A stretch of DNA of 59,713 bases, from contig JAJECC010000079.1 in NCBI GenBank assembly GCA_022822205.1, positions 1 through 59,713 of the forward strand, given 5' to 3'. Below are positions 27,705 through 35,301 of the stretch, one piece after another (the stretch's first letter is position 1; every line of letters begins with the position of its first letter). The notes under the pieces were generated by a model. The model saw only the letters and a list, made by a program, of their open reading frames with translations, had not been told where the DNA came from and ran no database searches. The DNA is from Rhodospirillales bacterium (lineage in GTDB: Bacteria; Pseudomonadota; Alphaproteobacteria; Rhodospirillales; UBA2165). Both the position numbers and the translations under genes were made by a program.

Positions 27705-29488
27705 TACTTGGTCTCCCTGTCTTTGGTCTTGTCCTTGGGTTGCTTCTCGGTTTCGGCGTCGTCCGGATCGTAGTCGGGCGCGCCGGTCACGGGGTGCGCC
27801 GCGTCGTCCCCGCCGCCGACGGTCAGCGGCCCCATCTCCAGACCCCGGTCGCGGAAGGCATCCCGGAGGACGGCGGCGACGGCCGGGGTCCGCAGGCGCG
27901 CCGGGAGGATGACGGCCCCCTCCGGTACGTGCCCGACGGCCGTGTCGCCGCCCCGGCCCGCCCTTGCGAGCCGTTCGACGGTTTCCGGCGCCGGTTGCGA
28001 TCGAGCCCGGCTGCGGGCTTCGGTGCCCAATGCCCGGAGGCGCTGTTCCCCCCGGTCCACCACCTGCTCCGGGGTGAAGCCGATCCGGTCGGCTTCCGAA
28101 TCCGGGAACAGGGCGAACAGCCGCACCACGACGTCGTCGCCGAGGGCTCCGGCGAGCTCCCGGCGGAGGCCCGCCCCGGCGACGAACGCCTTGGCGAGCC
28201 TGGCGGTGACCACCATGCGGGCGGGATCGCCGCTGTTGACGGCGCGGACCATCTCGCCGGCCTGGCGGGACGGGATGATCCCCGCCGCCCCGGCGAGGCG
28301 GACGGAGGCGGCGATCCGGTCGTCCAGTTCCGGGCGGGCGACGATCACGTGCCGGTACATGTCCTCGTAGAAGGCGTCCACGTCGGCCCGCCAATCGGCG
28401 CCCCGGTCCTTCGCCGGCACGGGCTCGTCCATGACGATGGCCCGGCGGATCTTGTCCGAGGTTTCCCGGACGGCGCGCGCCCGGTCCCGGGCGGCGGCCC
28501 TGGCGCCGCGCAGCTCCTTGACGAGCCGGTCCGCCTCCGCGCCCGGGATCAGCCCGGACTGCCGGTCGAGCTCGATCGACGTGAACGAGCCCGTACCGGC
28601 GGCAATGGCCCGGCGGTGGCGGAGGCCCGCTTCGAGTTCGAGGCGGAAGCCGGTCATCCGGGCGTCCATGCGGCCCTTCTCCATGAGCCAGTCCGTGTCG
28701 GTAACGTGGACGGCGGCGGCCTCTTCGGCGTAGGCCCTGAGGCCGGCCCTCAGGTCTCCGCCCATATCTCCGATCAGCCCGTCGAGATCGCCTGCGTCGA
28801 GGCGCCTGAGCGCGCCCGGCGGGTCGGACTCGATCAGGGCCTCGACGGCGATCCTGGCGATGTCGGCGTGGAACCGGGCGCGCCGCGCGTCCGCCGCGCC
28901 GGCCTCGGCGCCCAGCGCCGCCATCCGGTCGATGACCGCGTCGCCGGCATCCCGGATCACCTCGGCCATCCCGGGCGACGCCTTGGCGGCGGCGAGCTTG
29001 CCGGCCAGCAGAGCCTCGGCGGTCTCCGCCCGCCAGCGGAGGCGGACGGCGTGTTCGTGAGCCACCGCCTGGATGCGCAGGCGTTCGACGATCCGCGCCA
29101 GCACCACCGTGAGCTCGCCCCGGGCCGCATCGTCGGGGGCGCCGTCGAGCCATTGCCGGGCGGCGTTCCCGTAGGCCTCCATCAGGCCGGAGAGAAACCC
29201 CTCGAACCCGGCATGGACCGGGTTGGCGGCGGACGGATCGGCGAGCGCCGCATCGAGCCCCGCCACCGCCTCGTCATAGAGGGTCTCGGCATAGAGCTCG
29301 GCCAGGTAGTTGGCCTCGAGGACGTAGTCCTGTCCGTCGAGCCGGCTTACGAGGCCGCGATCGTCCTCGCGAGAGACGGGCGCGGGAAGTTGGGAGTTGT
29401 CCGGAACCCTGCCCGCCGGTTTGGAGGCCGTCTTGCGCCCGGCCTTCGGTGCGCCGTCTTCGGTGTTGTCCGTCGGTGACTTCGCCAT
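27704..29488 (-). CDS. Phage internal-virion-like helical protein, 594 aa
   Basis: The ATG at 29488 (MAKSPTDNTED) is chosen because GGGGAG lies upstream; the frame stays open further but without codon sense. The protein is almost all helix and Ala/Arg-rich. Segments such as ARFHADIARIAVEALIESDP, and WRADVDAFYEDMYRHV followed by AGIIPSRQAGEMVRAV, resemble large phage tail or DNA-ejection proteins as I remember them. Residues 518-573 (VPEGAVILPARLRTPAV, then HPVTGAPDYD) match the N-terminal domain of the downstream protein. No capsid, terminase or portal gene is nearby, so this is a phage-derived module rather than a prophage. The function is unknown. Confidence 0.65.
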   Translation of the reverse strand: MAKSPTDNTEDGAPKAGRKTASKPAGRVPDNSQLPAPVSREDDRGLVSRLDGQDYVLEANYLAELYAETLYDEAVAGLDAALADPSAANPVHAGFEGFLSGLMEAYGNAARQWLDGAPDDAARGELTVVLARIVERLRIQAVAHEHAVRLRWRAETAEALLAGKLAAAKASPGMAEVIRDAGDAVIDRMAALGAEAGAADARRARFHADIARIAVEALIESDPPGALRRLDAGDLDGLIGDMGGDLRAGLRAYAEEAAAVHVTDTDWLMEKGRMDARMTGFRLELEAGLRHRRAIAAGTGSFTSIELDRQSGLIPGAEADRLVKELRGARAAARDRARAVRETSDKIRRAIVMDEPVPAKDRGADWRADVDAFYEDMYRHVIVARPELDDRIAASVRLAGAAGIIPSRQAGEMVRAVNSGDPARMVVTARLAKAFVAGAGLRRELAGALGDDVVVRLFALFPDSEADRIGFTPEQVVDRGEQRLRALGTEARSRARSQPAPETVERLARAGRGGDTAVGHVPEGAVILPARLRTPAVAAVLRDAFRDRGLEMGPLTVGGGDDAAHPVTGAPDYDPDDAETEKQPKDKTKDRETK

Positions 29489-30067
29489 GAGGATACTCCC
29501 CGTAAACTGGGGGCGCATGACGCGAAAGCTCCACTCGGCCTGTAGCGCTCGGCAGACTGGACCCAGGCGCAATCCGCCCTGGTTGCCCCAATGAACGCCG
29601 CACCATGCGGCGTTCAACGTCCTCTGCGCTTGTCCGCCGCCCCGTTTTGAAGCCTTGACTTGCGGCCCGGCGGCGGCTGTTTGGCGCCCCGGCGGGGCCG
29701 TCCATTGCCGGTGAGTTTTCCGACCGGCCCGCAGAGATTCTTTCATTTATGGATTTTATATACTATACTTATTTACATAATTCAACCAATTTATTGGTGC
29801 GCCGGAAACCCGGGATTTTTTAATGACTCCGGCTGCGGAATATAGCCGAATTACGGCCACTATAAGGAAGTATCGGAGAACGGTTCCCGAGCCGGCCGGC
29901 TGGGGCTTGCGTAAAATCTTGCTTGTATTTCATTTAATTTTATATTATCGTCACTATATTGATATTTTAATTCCATATTAAGGTCATGCCGATGAGCCAT
30001 GTAAATCGACGGGCAATCGGGCCGCGGGAGTCGGAAGGCAGAGCAGCCGCGGCGTGTTCCGGGCGAT
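29489..30067. other. AT-rich gene-free stretch upstream of the phage-like operon
   Basis: About 580 bp without a credible gene. Two AT-rich patches (29740-29800 and 29905-29990) stand out from the GC-rich genome. The first contains a good minus-strand promoter. Nothing recognisable was seen in the rest; frames that cross it have no coding character. Confidence 0.6.
29757..29785 (-). promoter_or_regulatory. Sigma70-type promoter for the phage-like operon
   Basis: On the minus strand TTGAAT (29780-29785) and TATATA (29757-29762) are separated by exactly 17 bp. The surrounding sequence is strongly AT-rich, as in horizontally acquired promoters. It would give a leader of about 260 nt before the ATG at 29488. 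Confidence 0.55.
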
Positions 30068-30113
30068 GTCCGAAAATGTCCATGAACGTCCATGAATGTC
30101 CATGAATGTCCAT
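30068..30113. repeat. Decamer repeat array B (GTCCATGAAT type)
   Basis: Five 10-bp units start at 30068, 30078, 30088, 30098 and 30108 (GTCCGAAAAT, GTCCATGAAC, GTCCATGAAT, GTCCATGAAT, GTCCAT), followed by ACCGCCGAAACG. The same decamer and similar following sequence occur at 2871-2907, 27 kb away. It lies just beyond the 3' end of ymdB, at the border of the foreign island. Confidence 0.75.
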
Positions 30114-30166
30114 ACCGCCGAAACGTGGTTTCGGGCGGCCCGGACTCCAAATCGAGAGGCGCCGGC

Positions 30167-30970
30167 TCAGGTGTTGGGAATATGCGGGCCGAGGCGCACC
30201 GGATCGAGGGACGCGGCCAGTCCGTCCGGGCCGGTCTCGAGCAGGACGCCGCAGACCGTCCCCTCCCCTTCCGCCGGCTCCAGGCGCTCGGCGGGGAGCT
30301 TGGTGACGAAGCGGGCGGTGGCGGCCTCCTTCTTCATGCCGATGACCGAGTCGTAGTCGCCGCACATGCCGAGGTCGGTCTGGTAGGCCGTGCCGCCGGG
30401 CAGCAGCCGGGCATCCGCCGTCGGCACGTGGGAATGGGTGCCGGTGACGAGGCTCACCCGGCCGTCGAGATGGACGCCCATGGCCGCCTTCTCGGACGTC
30501 GCCTCGGCATGGACGTCGACGACGACGGCATCCACGGTCTCGCCAAGCACGCAGTCCGCCAAGGCCGCGTCGATGGCCTGGAACGGATCGTCGAGGGGGT
30601 CCATGAACAGCCGGCCCATCACCTGGGCGACCAGCACGCTTGCGCCGCTCCGGGATTCGAAAATGCCGGCGCCGCGTCCGGGCGTGCCGGGCGGGTAGTT
30701 CAGGGGGCGGAGAACCTTGGGATCGCCGTCGATATAGGTCAGCATCTCCCGCTGGTCCCAGGCGTGGTTGCCGGTGGTGACGACGTCGATGCCGAGGTCG
30801 TAGAAGTCGCGGCAGATCTTCCCGGTGAGGCCGAAGCCGTGGGCGGCGTTCTCGCCGTTGACGATCACCAGGTCGATCCGGCGGTCCCCGATCAGGCCGG
30901 GAAGTTCCCTGGCCAACGCGTCGCGGCCCGCGCGGCCAACCACGTCGCCGCAATAGAGGATGCGCATCAC
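30167..30970 (-). CDS. ymdB: TIGR00282 family metallophosphoesterase (YmdB), 267 aa
   Basis: A binuclear metallophosphoesterase of the Bacillus YmdB type, which cleaves 2',3'-cyclic nucleotides. The metal ligands are visible in LYCGDVVGRAGRD, VNGENAAHGFG, TTGNHAWDQRE, VDVHAEATSEK and VTGTHSHVPTAD. It is 41 bases downstream of the 5-FCL gene. In Bacillus the family affects biofilm decisions; here its role is unknown. Confidence 0.93.
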   Translation of the reverse strand: MMRILYCGDVVGRAGRDALARELPGLIGDRRIDLVIVNGENAAHGFGLTGKICRDFYDLGIDVVTTGNHAWDQREMLTYIDGDPKVLRPLNYPPGTPGRGAGIFESRSGASVLVAQVMGRLFMDPLDDPFQAIDAALADCVLGETVDAVVVDVHAEATSEKAAMGVHLDGRVSLVTGTHSHVPTADARLLPGGTAYQTDLGMCGDYDSVIGMKKEAATARFVTKLPAERLEPAEGEGTVCGVLLETGPDGLAASLDPVRLGPHIPNT

Positions 30971-31011
30971 CGGCCTCCTATCCGGTCCAAGGGAGCTGGT
31001 CCAATTCCGGT

Positions 31012-31605
31012 CTACGAAAAAAGGGTGACGCCTTCCTCGGTCACCACCCCGTCGAGGGGCTGATCAAATCGGTCGTGGGGCAGGCTGTCAATAACCTGGG
31101 CGGCATAGGCGAGGCCGATGAAACGGGGCGGATGCAGGGCGGCGCGGAAAACGCTCATGGTGCGGTCGTAAAACCCGCCCCCCTGCCCCAGCCGGTTGCC
31201 GGCACGATCGACGGCGATCAGCGGAGTGAGCACGACCGCCGGGGTGAGGATTTCCATCTCGGGCCCGGGTTCCCGGACGCCGAAGGCGGCGATGGCGAGG
31301 GGGTCGCCCGGCGCATAGGCGCGGAAGGCCAATGGCTTGCCGGGTCCTCCCGTCCGTTTCGGCATGACGGGGAGGCACAGCGGGTGGCCGTTTTCGCGGA
31401 GGGCCCGCATCAGCGGGGTGGGATCGACCTCGCCGGGCAGCGGCAGGGTGCCGGCGACGGCGCTGTTGGCCGCCATCTCGATGCCGCCGAGGAAGTGATC
31501 GCGGATGGCCAGCGCCGCGTTCGCCGCGGCGGCGGCGGAAATGGCGTGGCGGGCGGCGCGGTACTGCTCGCGGAGGCGCATTTTTTCGGACGGGGTCGCT
31601 GTCAT
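31012..31605 (-). CDS. 5-formyltetrahydrofolate cyclo-ligase, 197 aa
   Basis: It recycles 5-formyl-THF to 5,10-methenyl-THF with ATP. Signatures are the basic N-terminus KMRLREQYRAARHAIS, LPLPGEVDPTPLMRAL, and the C-terminal ATP loop VDRAGNRLGQGGGFYDRTM. It lies directly downstream of the 6S RNA gene, the classical arrangement in proteobacteria, and upstream of ymdB. Confidence 0.94.
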   Translation of the reverse strand: MTATPSEKMRLREQYRAARHAISAAAAANAALAIRDHFLGGIEMAANSAVAGTLPLPGEVDPTPLMRALRENGHPLCLPVMPKRTGGPGKPLAFRAYAPGDPLAIAAFGVREPGPEMEILTPAVVLTPLIAVDRAGNRLGQGGGFYDRTMSVFRAALHPPRFIGLAYAAQVIDSLPHDRFDQPLDGVVTEEGVTLFS

Positions 31606-31627
31606 ATCAGACCCGGCTTGTTCGGTT

Positions 31628-31785
31628 GGACGGGACGCCGCGGAGACCGTCGAGAAATGAATCCACCTAGGCCCAAAGGTCCAGGTGGGCGCCGTGTGCC
31701 GGACCCAAGAGTCCGCCAGGGACAGCTCCCGATAGTCGTATATTGGCCCCGGGGATTCGTGTCTGCTAACGCGTCCCGCAGCGCC
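31628..31785 (-). ncRNA. ssrS: 6S RNA
   Basis: The 207-bp gap between zapA and the 5-FCL gene is where proteobacteria carry 6S RNA. On the minus strand the ends pair perfectly (CGGGACGC near 31778 with GCGTCCCG at 31631-31638), giving an RNA of about 150 nt. Internal complementary stretches such as CCACCTGGACC / GGGCCTAGGTGG leave a bulged middle resembling an open promoter. 6S RNA binds the sigma70 holoenzyme and lowers transcription in stationary phase. The ends are approximate. Confidence 0.78.
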
Positions 31786-31812
31786 ACGTCCGAGCCTAAA
31801 ATAGGCCGAAAG

Positions 31813-32133
31813 TCAGCTTTGTTCCAGTTTCTCGGCGATCGCCTCGATCCGGTCGGCGAGGCGCTCGAGTTCGGGGACGGCCGCGGCGGCCGCGGGCTCC
31901 TTGCCGCCGTCGCGGAATGCATCCAGCTCCGTATAGGCCTCGGAGAGCTCGTCGGCGACCAGCAGGTTCGCCATAACCAGCAGGCGCGAATCACCAATCT
32001 GGCCGACCGCCGCGGTCAACTCGCCCATCCGCTTATCGAGATCCTGGGCGAGGCGGGTCAGGTGCGCTTCCTGGCCGTCGTCGCAGGCGATCTCGTAGCG
32101 GCGGTTGTTGATGGTGACGGTGACCTGGGCCAT
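31813..32133 (-). CDS. zapA: Cell division protein ZapA, 106 aa
   Basis: A small FtsZ-ring stabiliser. The N-terminal VTVTINNRRYEIACDDGQEAHLTRL is the ZapA signature, followed by a long helix that forms the tetrameric coiled coil (VPELERLADRIEAIAEKLEQ). It lies 15 bases after the DUF4164 gene and upstream of 6S RNA. Confidence 0.95.
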   Translation of the reverse strand: MAQVTVTINNRRYEIACDDGQEAHLTRLAQDLDKRMGELTAAVGQIGDSRLLVMANLLVADELSEAYTELDAFRDGGKEPAAAAAVPELERLADRIEAIAEKLEQS

Positions 32134-32148
32134 GACGAACGCCGGCTC

Positions 32149-32406
32149 CTATTCGCCCAACACGGATTTCATGCGGCCGATGGCCTTGTCGAGCTTGTCC
32201 GAGACCTGACGGTTGCGGTCCTTGAGCCCGGCGATCTCCCGATGCGCGGCAGCCAGCTTCTCGGCAATTTCGGGATCGGCCTCGGCCGGCTTCCCGCCTT
32301 CCGCGAGCTTGTTGTCGATGGCCGCTTCCAGCCGGGCGAGGGCCCGCTCGATACGGTTCCGGGCGGCTTCGGCGCGGGTGGAGGATTGGAGGTCGTCGTC
32401 GGCCAA
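32149..32406 (-). CDS. DUF4164 coiled-coil protein, 85 aa
   Basis: A short, almost fully helical protein with heptad character (AARNRIERALARLEAAIDNK, then LAAAHREIAGLKDRNRQVSD). It is found next to zapA in many alphaproteobacteria and may help division, but its function is not known. The start is a TTG at 32406 with AAGGTGA nine bases upstream. It is the first gene of the zapA-6S-5-FCL-ymdB transcript. Confidence 0.82.
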   Translation of the reverse strand: MADDDLQSSTRAEAARNRIERALARLEAAIDNKLAEGGKPAEADPEIAEKLAAAHREIAGLKDRNRQVSDKLDKAIGRMKSVLGE

Positions 32407-32469
32407 GGACGGGGGTCACCTTCTGCGCAGGGTTGAAAAACCGGCTGGAGATTACGCGCAGGGCCGCTT

Positions 32470-32534
32470 CGCCGTCAACCGAATCAATTTGCGAAGTTAT
32501 CCACATCTGACCCTCAAATTGCCGGTTGACGGCG
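32470..32534. repeat. Inverted repeat in the divergent promoter region of gap
   Basis: CGCCGTCAACCG (32470-32481) and CGGTTGACGGCG (32523-32534) are perfect 12-bp inverted copies 41 bp apart. They lie in the 194-bp gap between the divergent DUF4164 and gap genes. They could bind a dimeric or looping regulator of glycolysis; no clear -35/-10 pair was found around them. Confidence 0.5.
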
Positions 32535-32600
32535 GCTTCCGAACCAACGATCTTGCGCCCGCAAACCACCCCAAATCCATCTCGTCGAACGGAGGTATCG

Positions 32601-33611
32601 ATGGCATTACGTGTTGCGATTAACGGGTTCGGCCGCATCGGCCGGCTGGTCTTCCGCTCCTTGATCGAGTCCCAGCGCAACGACGTGGAAGTGGTCTGCA
32701 TCAACGATTTGGGCGATCCGGAGTCCAACGCCCACCTGTTCAAATACGATACGGTCCACGGTACCCTGCCCGGCGACGTCACGGTCGACGGGGACGCCAT
32801 CGATGCCGGTACCGGCCCGATCAAAGTGACCGCGGAGCGGGATCCCAAGGCGCTGCCCTGGGGCGACATGGGCGTCGACATCGCCCTTGAATGCACCGGC
32901 ATATTCGCCGACCGCGACGCCGCCGCCCAACATCTGGAGGCGGGCGCCAAGCGGGTGCTGGTCTCGGCCCCGGCGTCCGGCGCCGACCTCACCGTCGTCT
33001 TCGGCGTCAACCACGAGCAGCTCACCCCCGACCATCAGGTGGTCTCCAACGCGTCCTGCACCACCAACTGCCTGGCTCCGGTCGCCAAGGTGCTGAACGA
33101 CGCCATCGGCATCGAGCGCGGCTTCATGACCACCATTCACTCCTATACCGGCGATCAGCGGACCGTCGATACGCTGCACAAGGATCTCCGGCGGGCCCGC
33201 GCCGCGGCCTCCTCGCTGATCCCCACATCGACCGGGGCGGCCCGCGCCGTCGGCTTGGTGCTGCCGGAGTTGAACGGCAAGCTCGACGGCACCTCGATCC
33301 GGGTGCCGACACCCAATGTGTCGGTGATCGATTTCAAGTTCGTACCCTCCAAGTCCACCTCGGTGGACGAAGTCAACGACGCCATCCGGGCGGCCGCCTC
33401 GTCCGGACCGCTGGAAGGCATCCTCACCACCAACGAGGCGCCGCTGGTTTCCGCCGATTTCAACCACAACCCGGCGAGTTCGGTGTTCGACCTCCCGGAA
33501 ACCCAGGTCATCGAGGGCGAGTTCGTCCGGGTGCTCTCCTGGTATGACAACGAATGGGGCTTCTCCAACCGCATGGTCGATACGGCGACGGAGATCGGCC
33601 GCAAGATCTGA
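32601..33611 (+). CDS. gap: Glyceraldehyde-3-phosphate dehydrogenase, type I, 336 aa
   Basis: It oxidises glyceraldehyde-3-phosphate with NAD and phosphate in glycolysis. The Rossmann start is VAINGFGRIGRLVFRS, the catalytic Cys lies in SNASCTTNCLAP, and SWYDNEWGFSNRM closes the protein. CINDLGDP carries the Asp that favours NAD over NADP. The ATG at 32601 has GGAGG at proper distance. It is followed after 4 bases by a DNA alkylation repair gene. Confidence 0.96.
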   Translation: MALRVAINGFGRIGRLVFRSLIESQRNDVEVVCINDLGDPESNAHLFKYDTVHGTLPGDVTVDGDAIDAGTGPIKVTAERDPKALPWGDMGVDIALECTGIFADRDAAAQHLEAGAKRVLVSAPASGADLTVVFGVNHEQLTPDHQVVSNASCTTNCLAPVAKVLNDAIGIERGFMTTIHSYTGDQRTVDTLHKDLRRARAAASSLIPTSTGAARAVGLVLPELNGKLDGTSIRVPTPNVSVIDFKFVPSKSTSVDEVNDAIRAAASSGPLEGILTTNEAPLVSADFNHNPASSVFDLPETQVIEGEFVRVLSWYDNEWGFSNRMVDTATEIGRKI

Positions 33612-33615
33612 GGCG

Positions 33616-34347
33616 ATGGTGGGCCCGCTCCTCGAGGCGATCGAGGCCGCGCAGGCGGACCTGCGGCGGCGGGGCGATCCCGTCAAGGCCGAGGGGCGAA
33701 AGCGGTACCTGAAATCCCGACTCGAGGTCCTGGGCTGCGGCGTGCCGGATGTGCGCCGCGCCGCAAAATCGGTCAAGCGCAGGGTTCCCGAAGCGGACGC
33801 CGCGTTGCTCGCTGACGGTCTGGCGGCGCTTCGGTCGTCGCCTTGTCACGATGACCGGCTGCTTGCCATCTTCATCGCCCAGCAGTTTGCCGGCCGTTTC
33901 CGCCATACCCATTTGACGGACGTGTTTCACGACTGGCTCGGCGAGCTCTCCAACTGGGACACGGTGGACGCGCTCTCTATCTTCGTCATCGGCCGGGTGG
34001 CGCTCGACGACGCCGGGAGCTGGCCGGCGATCGCCGCCTGGACTCATGATCCGTGGATGTGGCGGCGGCGCGCATCGCTTTTGGCGCACATCCCCTCGGT
34101 CCGCGCGGCGCGATTCCGCGAAGCCCAGTTGGCCGACAGCTGCCGGGCGCTCCTTGACGAGACGGAATTCTTCATCCGCAAGGCGATCGGCTGGGTGATC
34201 CGGGAAATCGCCGACCGGGACCCGGCGCAGGCGGAAAAACTGATTCTCGAACTGGGCCCGGGCCTCTCCGCCCTGTCGTTCAAGGAAGCCAGCCGCAAGC
34301 TGCCCGGCGAGACCCAATTGCGCCTTCGTACGGCGTTGAGCCGGTGA
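33616..34347 (+). CDS. DNA alkylation repair protein, AlkD-like, 243 aa
   Basis: A HEAT-like helical repeat protein of the AlkC/AlkD family, which removes alkylated purines without base flipping. The family features NWDTVDALS, WMWRRRASLL and FIRKAIGWVIREI are all present. The start is set at 33616, four bases after the gap stop; no strong ribosome site is visible, so it may be coupled to gap. Its stop overlaps the next start by three bases. Confidence 0.88.
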   Translation: MVGPLLEAIEAAQADLRRRGDPVKAEGRKRYLKSRLEVLGCGVPDVRRAAKSVKRRVPEADAALLADGLAALRSSPCHDDRLLAIFIAQQFAGRFRHTHLTDVFHDWLGELSNWDTVDALSIFVIGRVALDDAGSWPAIAAWTHDPWMWRRRASLLAHIPSVRAARFREAQLADSCRALLDETEFFIRKAIGWVIREIADRDPAQAEKLILELGPGLSALSFKEASRKLPGETQLRLRTALSR

Positions 34348-34748
34348 ACCGGGCGCCGCGCGTCGTCGCCCGCGACCTGGCCGAAGCCGAAGCCGTCTTG
34401 GCCGCCGCCGCCGAGCTTGGCGTCCCGGTGATCCTCATGAGCCCGCCCGCTGCCGCATCGACCCACGGGGCGGCCTACTTCCGGGAACTCTGGGCCGCGG
34501 CCGCCGAAGCCCAGCCCGCGGCGGACTTTGAAGGGATTTTGGATTGCGGCGGCGCGGCGGGCTATGCCATGGCCGCGCTGGCCGAGGGGATCACCGGGCT
34601 CCGGTTGGATGCGCCGGACGACGTTCTCGGCCGAATACGGGACATGGCGGCGAAATCGGGCGCCCGCCTGGACGAGAGCAACGACGCGGCACTGGAATTC
34701 TCCACGTCAACCGACGCGGCGCTCCGCGACTGGCTGAGGGAGGGCTAG
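34344..34748 (+). CDS. Conserved hypothetical protein, 134 aa
   Basis: The start is a GTG at 34344 that overlaps the TGA of the alkylation repair gene. The protein is Ala-rich and alternates strands and helices (VILMSPPAAAS, EGILDCGGAAGYAMAAL, GITGLRLDAPDDVLGRIRDM), suggesting a small alpha/beta fold. It has no membrane segment or signal peptide and matches no family that I can name. Confidence 0.7.
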   Translation: MNRAPRVVARDLAEAEAVLAAAAELGVPVILMSPPAAASTHGAAYFRELWAAAAEAQPAADFEGILDCGGAAGYAMAALAEGITGLRLDAPDDVLGRIRDMAAKSGARLDESNDAALEFSTSTDAALRDWLREG

Positions 34749-34755
34749 CAGCCTG

Positions 34756-35202
34756 CTAGTTCTCGTTCTCGTAGATGGTCAGGCCGGGGATTTCGTCATA
34801 GTTCTCGGCCCGGCCCCGGAGTTCCAGCACGTTGCGGTCGGGATCGCGGACGAAAATGGAAACGTGACCGTCGCGGCCAAACGACACCGGCCCCTGGGTA
34901 ATCCGGATCGAGTTCTCCTCCAGGCTCTTCAGGGTGTCGAGCACCGATGAAATTCTCAGCGCCACGTGGGTAAAACCCGAATATTTTTCGTCCACATCCA
35001 TCAGAATATTGTCGCCGTCATTCTCGGTGGTGGAATTGTAGACGAGGTTGAGTTCCACCTGCCGCGCGTTCTTGACCACGACCACCGGGTCATTGCCCGC
35101 CCGCGCGGTCTCCTCGAAACCGAAGATCTTGTAAAAGTCCAGTGCCCGGTCGAGATCCCTCACCCGAATTCCGATATGGTCTACCTGCTCTATGTCGATC
35201 AT
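34756..35202 (-). CDS. VOC-family (glyoxalase/dioxygenase fold) protein, 148 aa
   Basis: A vicinal-oxygen-chelate fold: IEQVDHIGIRVRDLDRALDFY at the N-terminus supplies the first metal His, FTHVALRISSV the second, and IFVRDPDRNVLELRG the final Glu. Members include glyoxalase I and ring-cleaving dioxygenases, so the reaction is open. The ATG at 35202 has GGAGGAG upstream; a longer frame to 35466 lacks codon sense. Confidence 0.85.
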   Translation of the reverse strand: MIDIEQVDHIGIRVRDLDRALDFYKIFGFEETARAGNDPVVVVKNARQVELNLVYNSTTENDGDNILMDVDEKYSGFTHVALRISSVLDTLKSLEENSIRITQGPVSFGRDGHVSIFVRDPDRNVLELRGRAENYDEIPGLTIYENEN

Positions 35203-35283
35203 CAGACTCTCCTCCACTTGTCCCACATGTAGCGCGCTGAGACGCAAGTGCAAGCAATCCAGCGATTGCGCGGCCGCCGTGCG

Positions 35284-35300
35284 GGGGGTATCTGTCCCCC
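35284..35300 (+). promoter_or_regulatory. Hairpin covering the thiE ribosome site
   Basis: GGGGG (35284-35288) and CCCCC (35296-35300) form a 5-bp GC hairpin one base before the ATG at 35302. The G-run is the only possible ribosome site, so translation may be limited by this structure. Confidence 0.45.
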
Positions 35301-35301
35301 T

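Larger units (their letters stand above)
25366..30166. mobile_element. Foreign island: phage-like protein, toxin-like protein, membrane protein
   Basis: In related genomes, as I recall them, ymdB and yebC are neighbours; here this stretch plus the orphan binding-protein gene separates them. It contains a virion-like helical protein, a modular protein with a toxin-like tip, a small membrane protein, a 140-bp exact duplication, a long AT-rich upstream region and a decamer array at its right end. No integrase, transposase or att repeat is visible, so the entry route is unknown. The limits are approximate. Confidence 0.55.

Noticed and set aside
27705..29153. In-frame extension of the modular toxin-like gene upstream to 29153
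   Set aside because: The extension reads the helical protein gene in another frame, with Arg/Gly-rich nonsense. The ATG at 27704 has a ribosome site and overlaps the previous stop.
29967..30953. Longer minus-strand open frame overlapping ymdB
   Set aside because: It covers the ymdB gene in another frame and runs through the decamer array; composition is that of a shadow frame.
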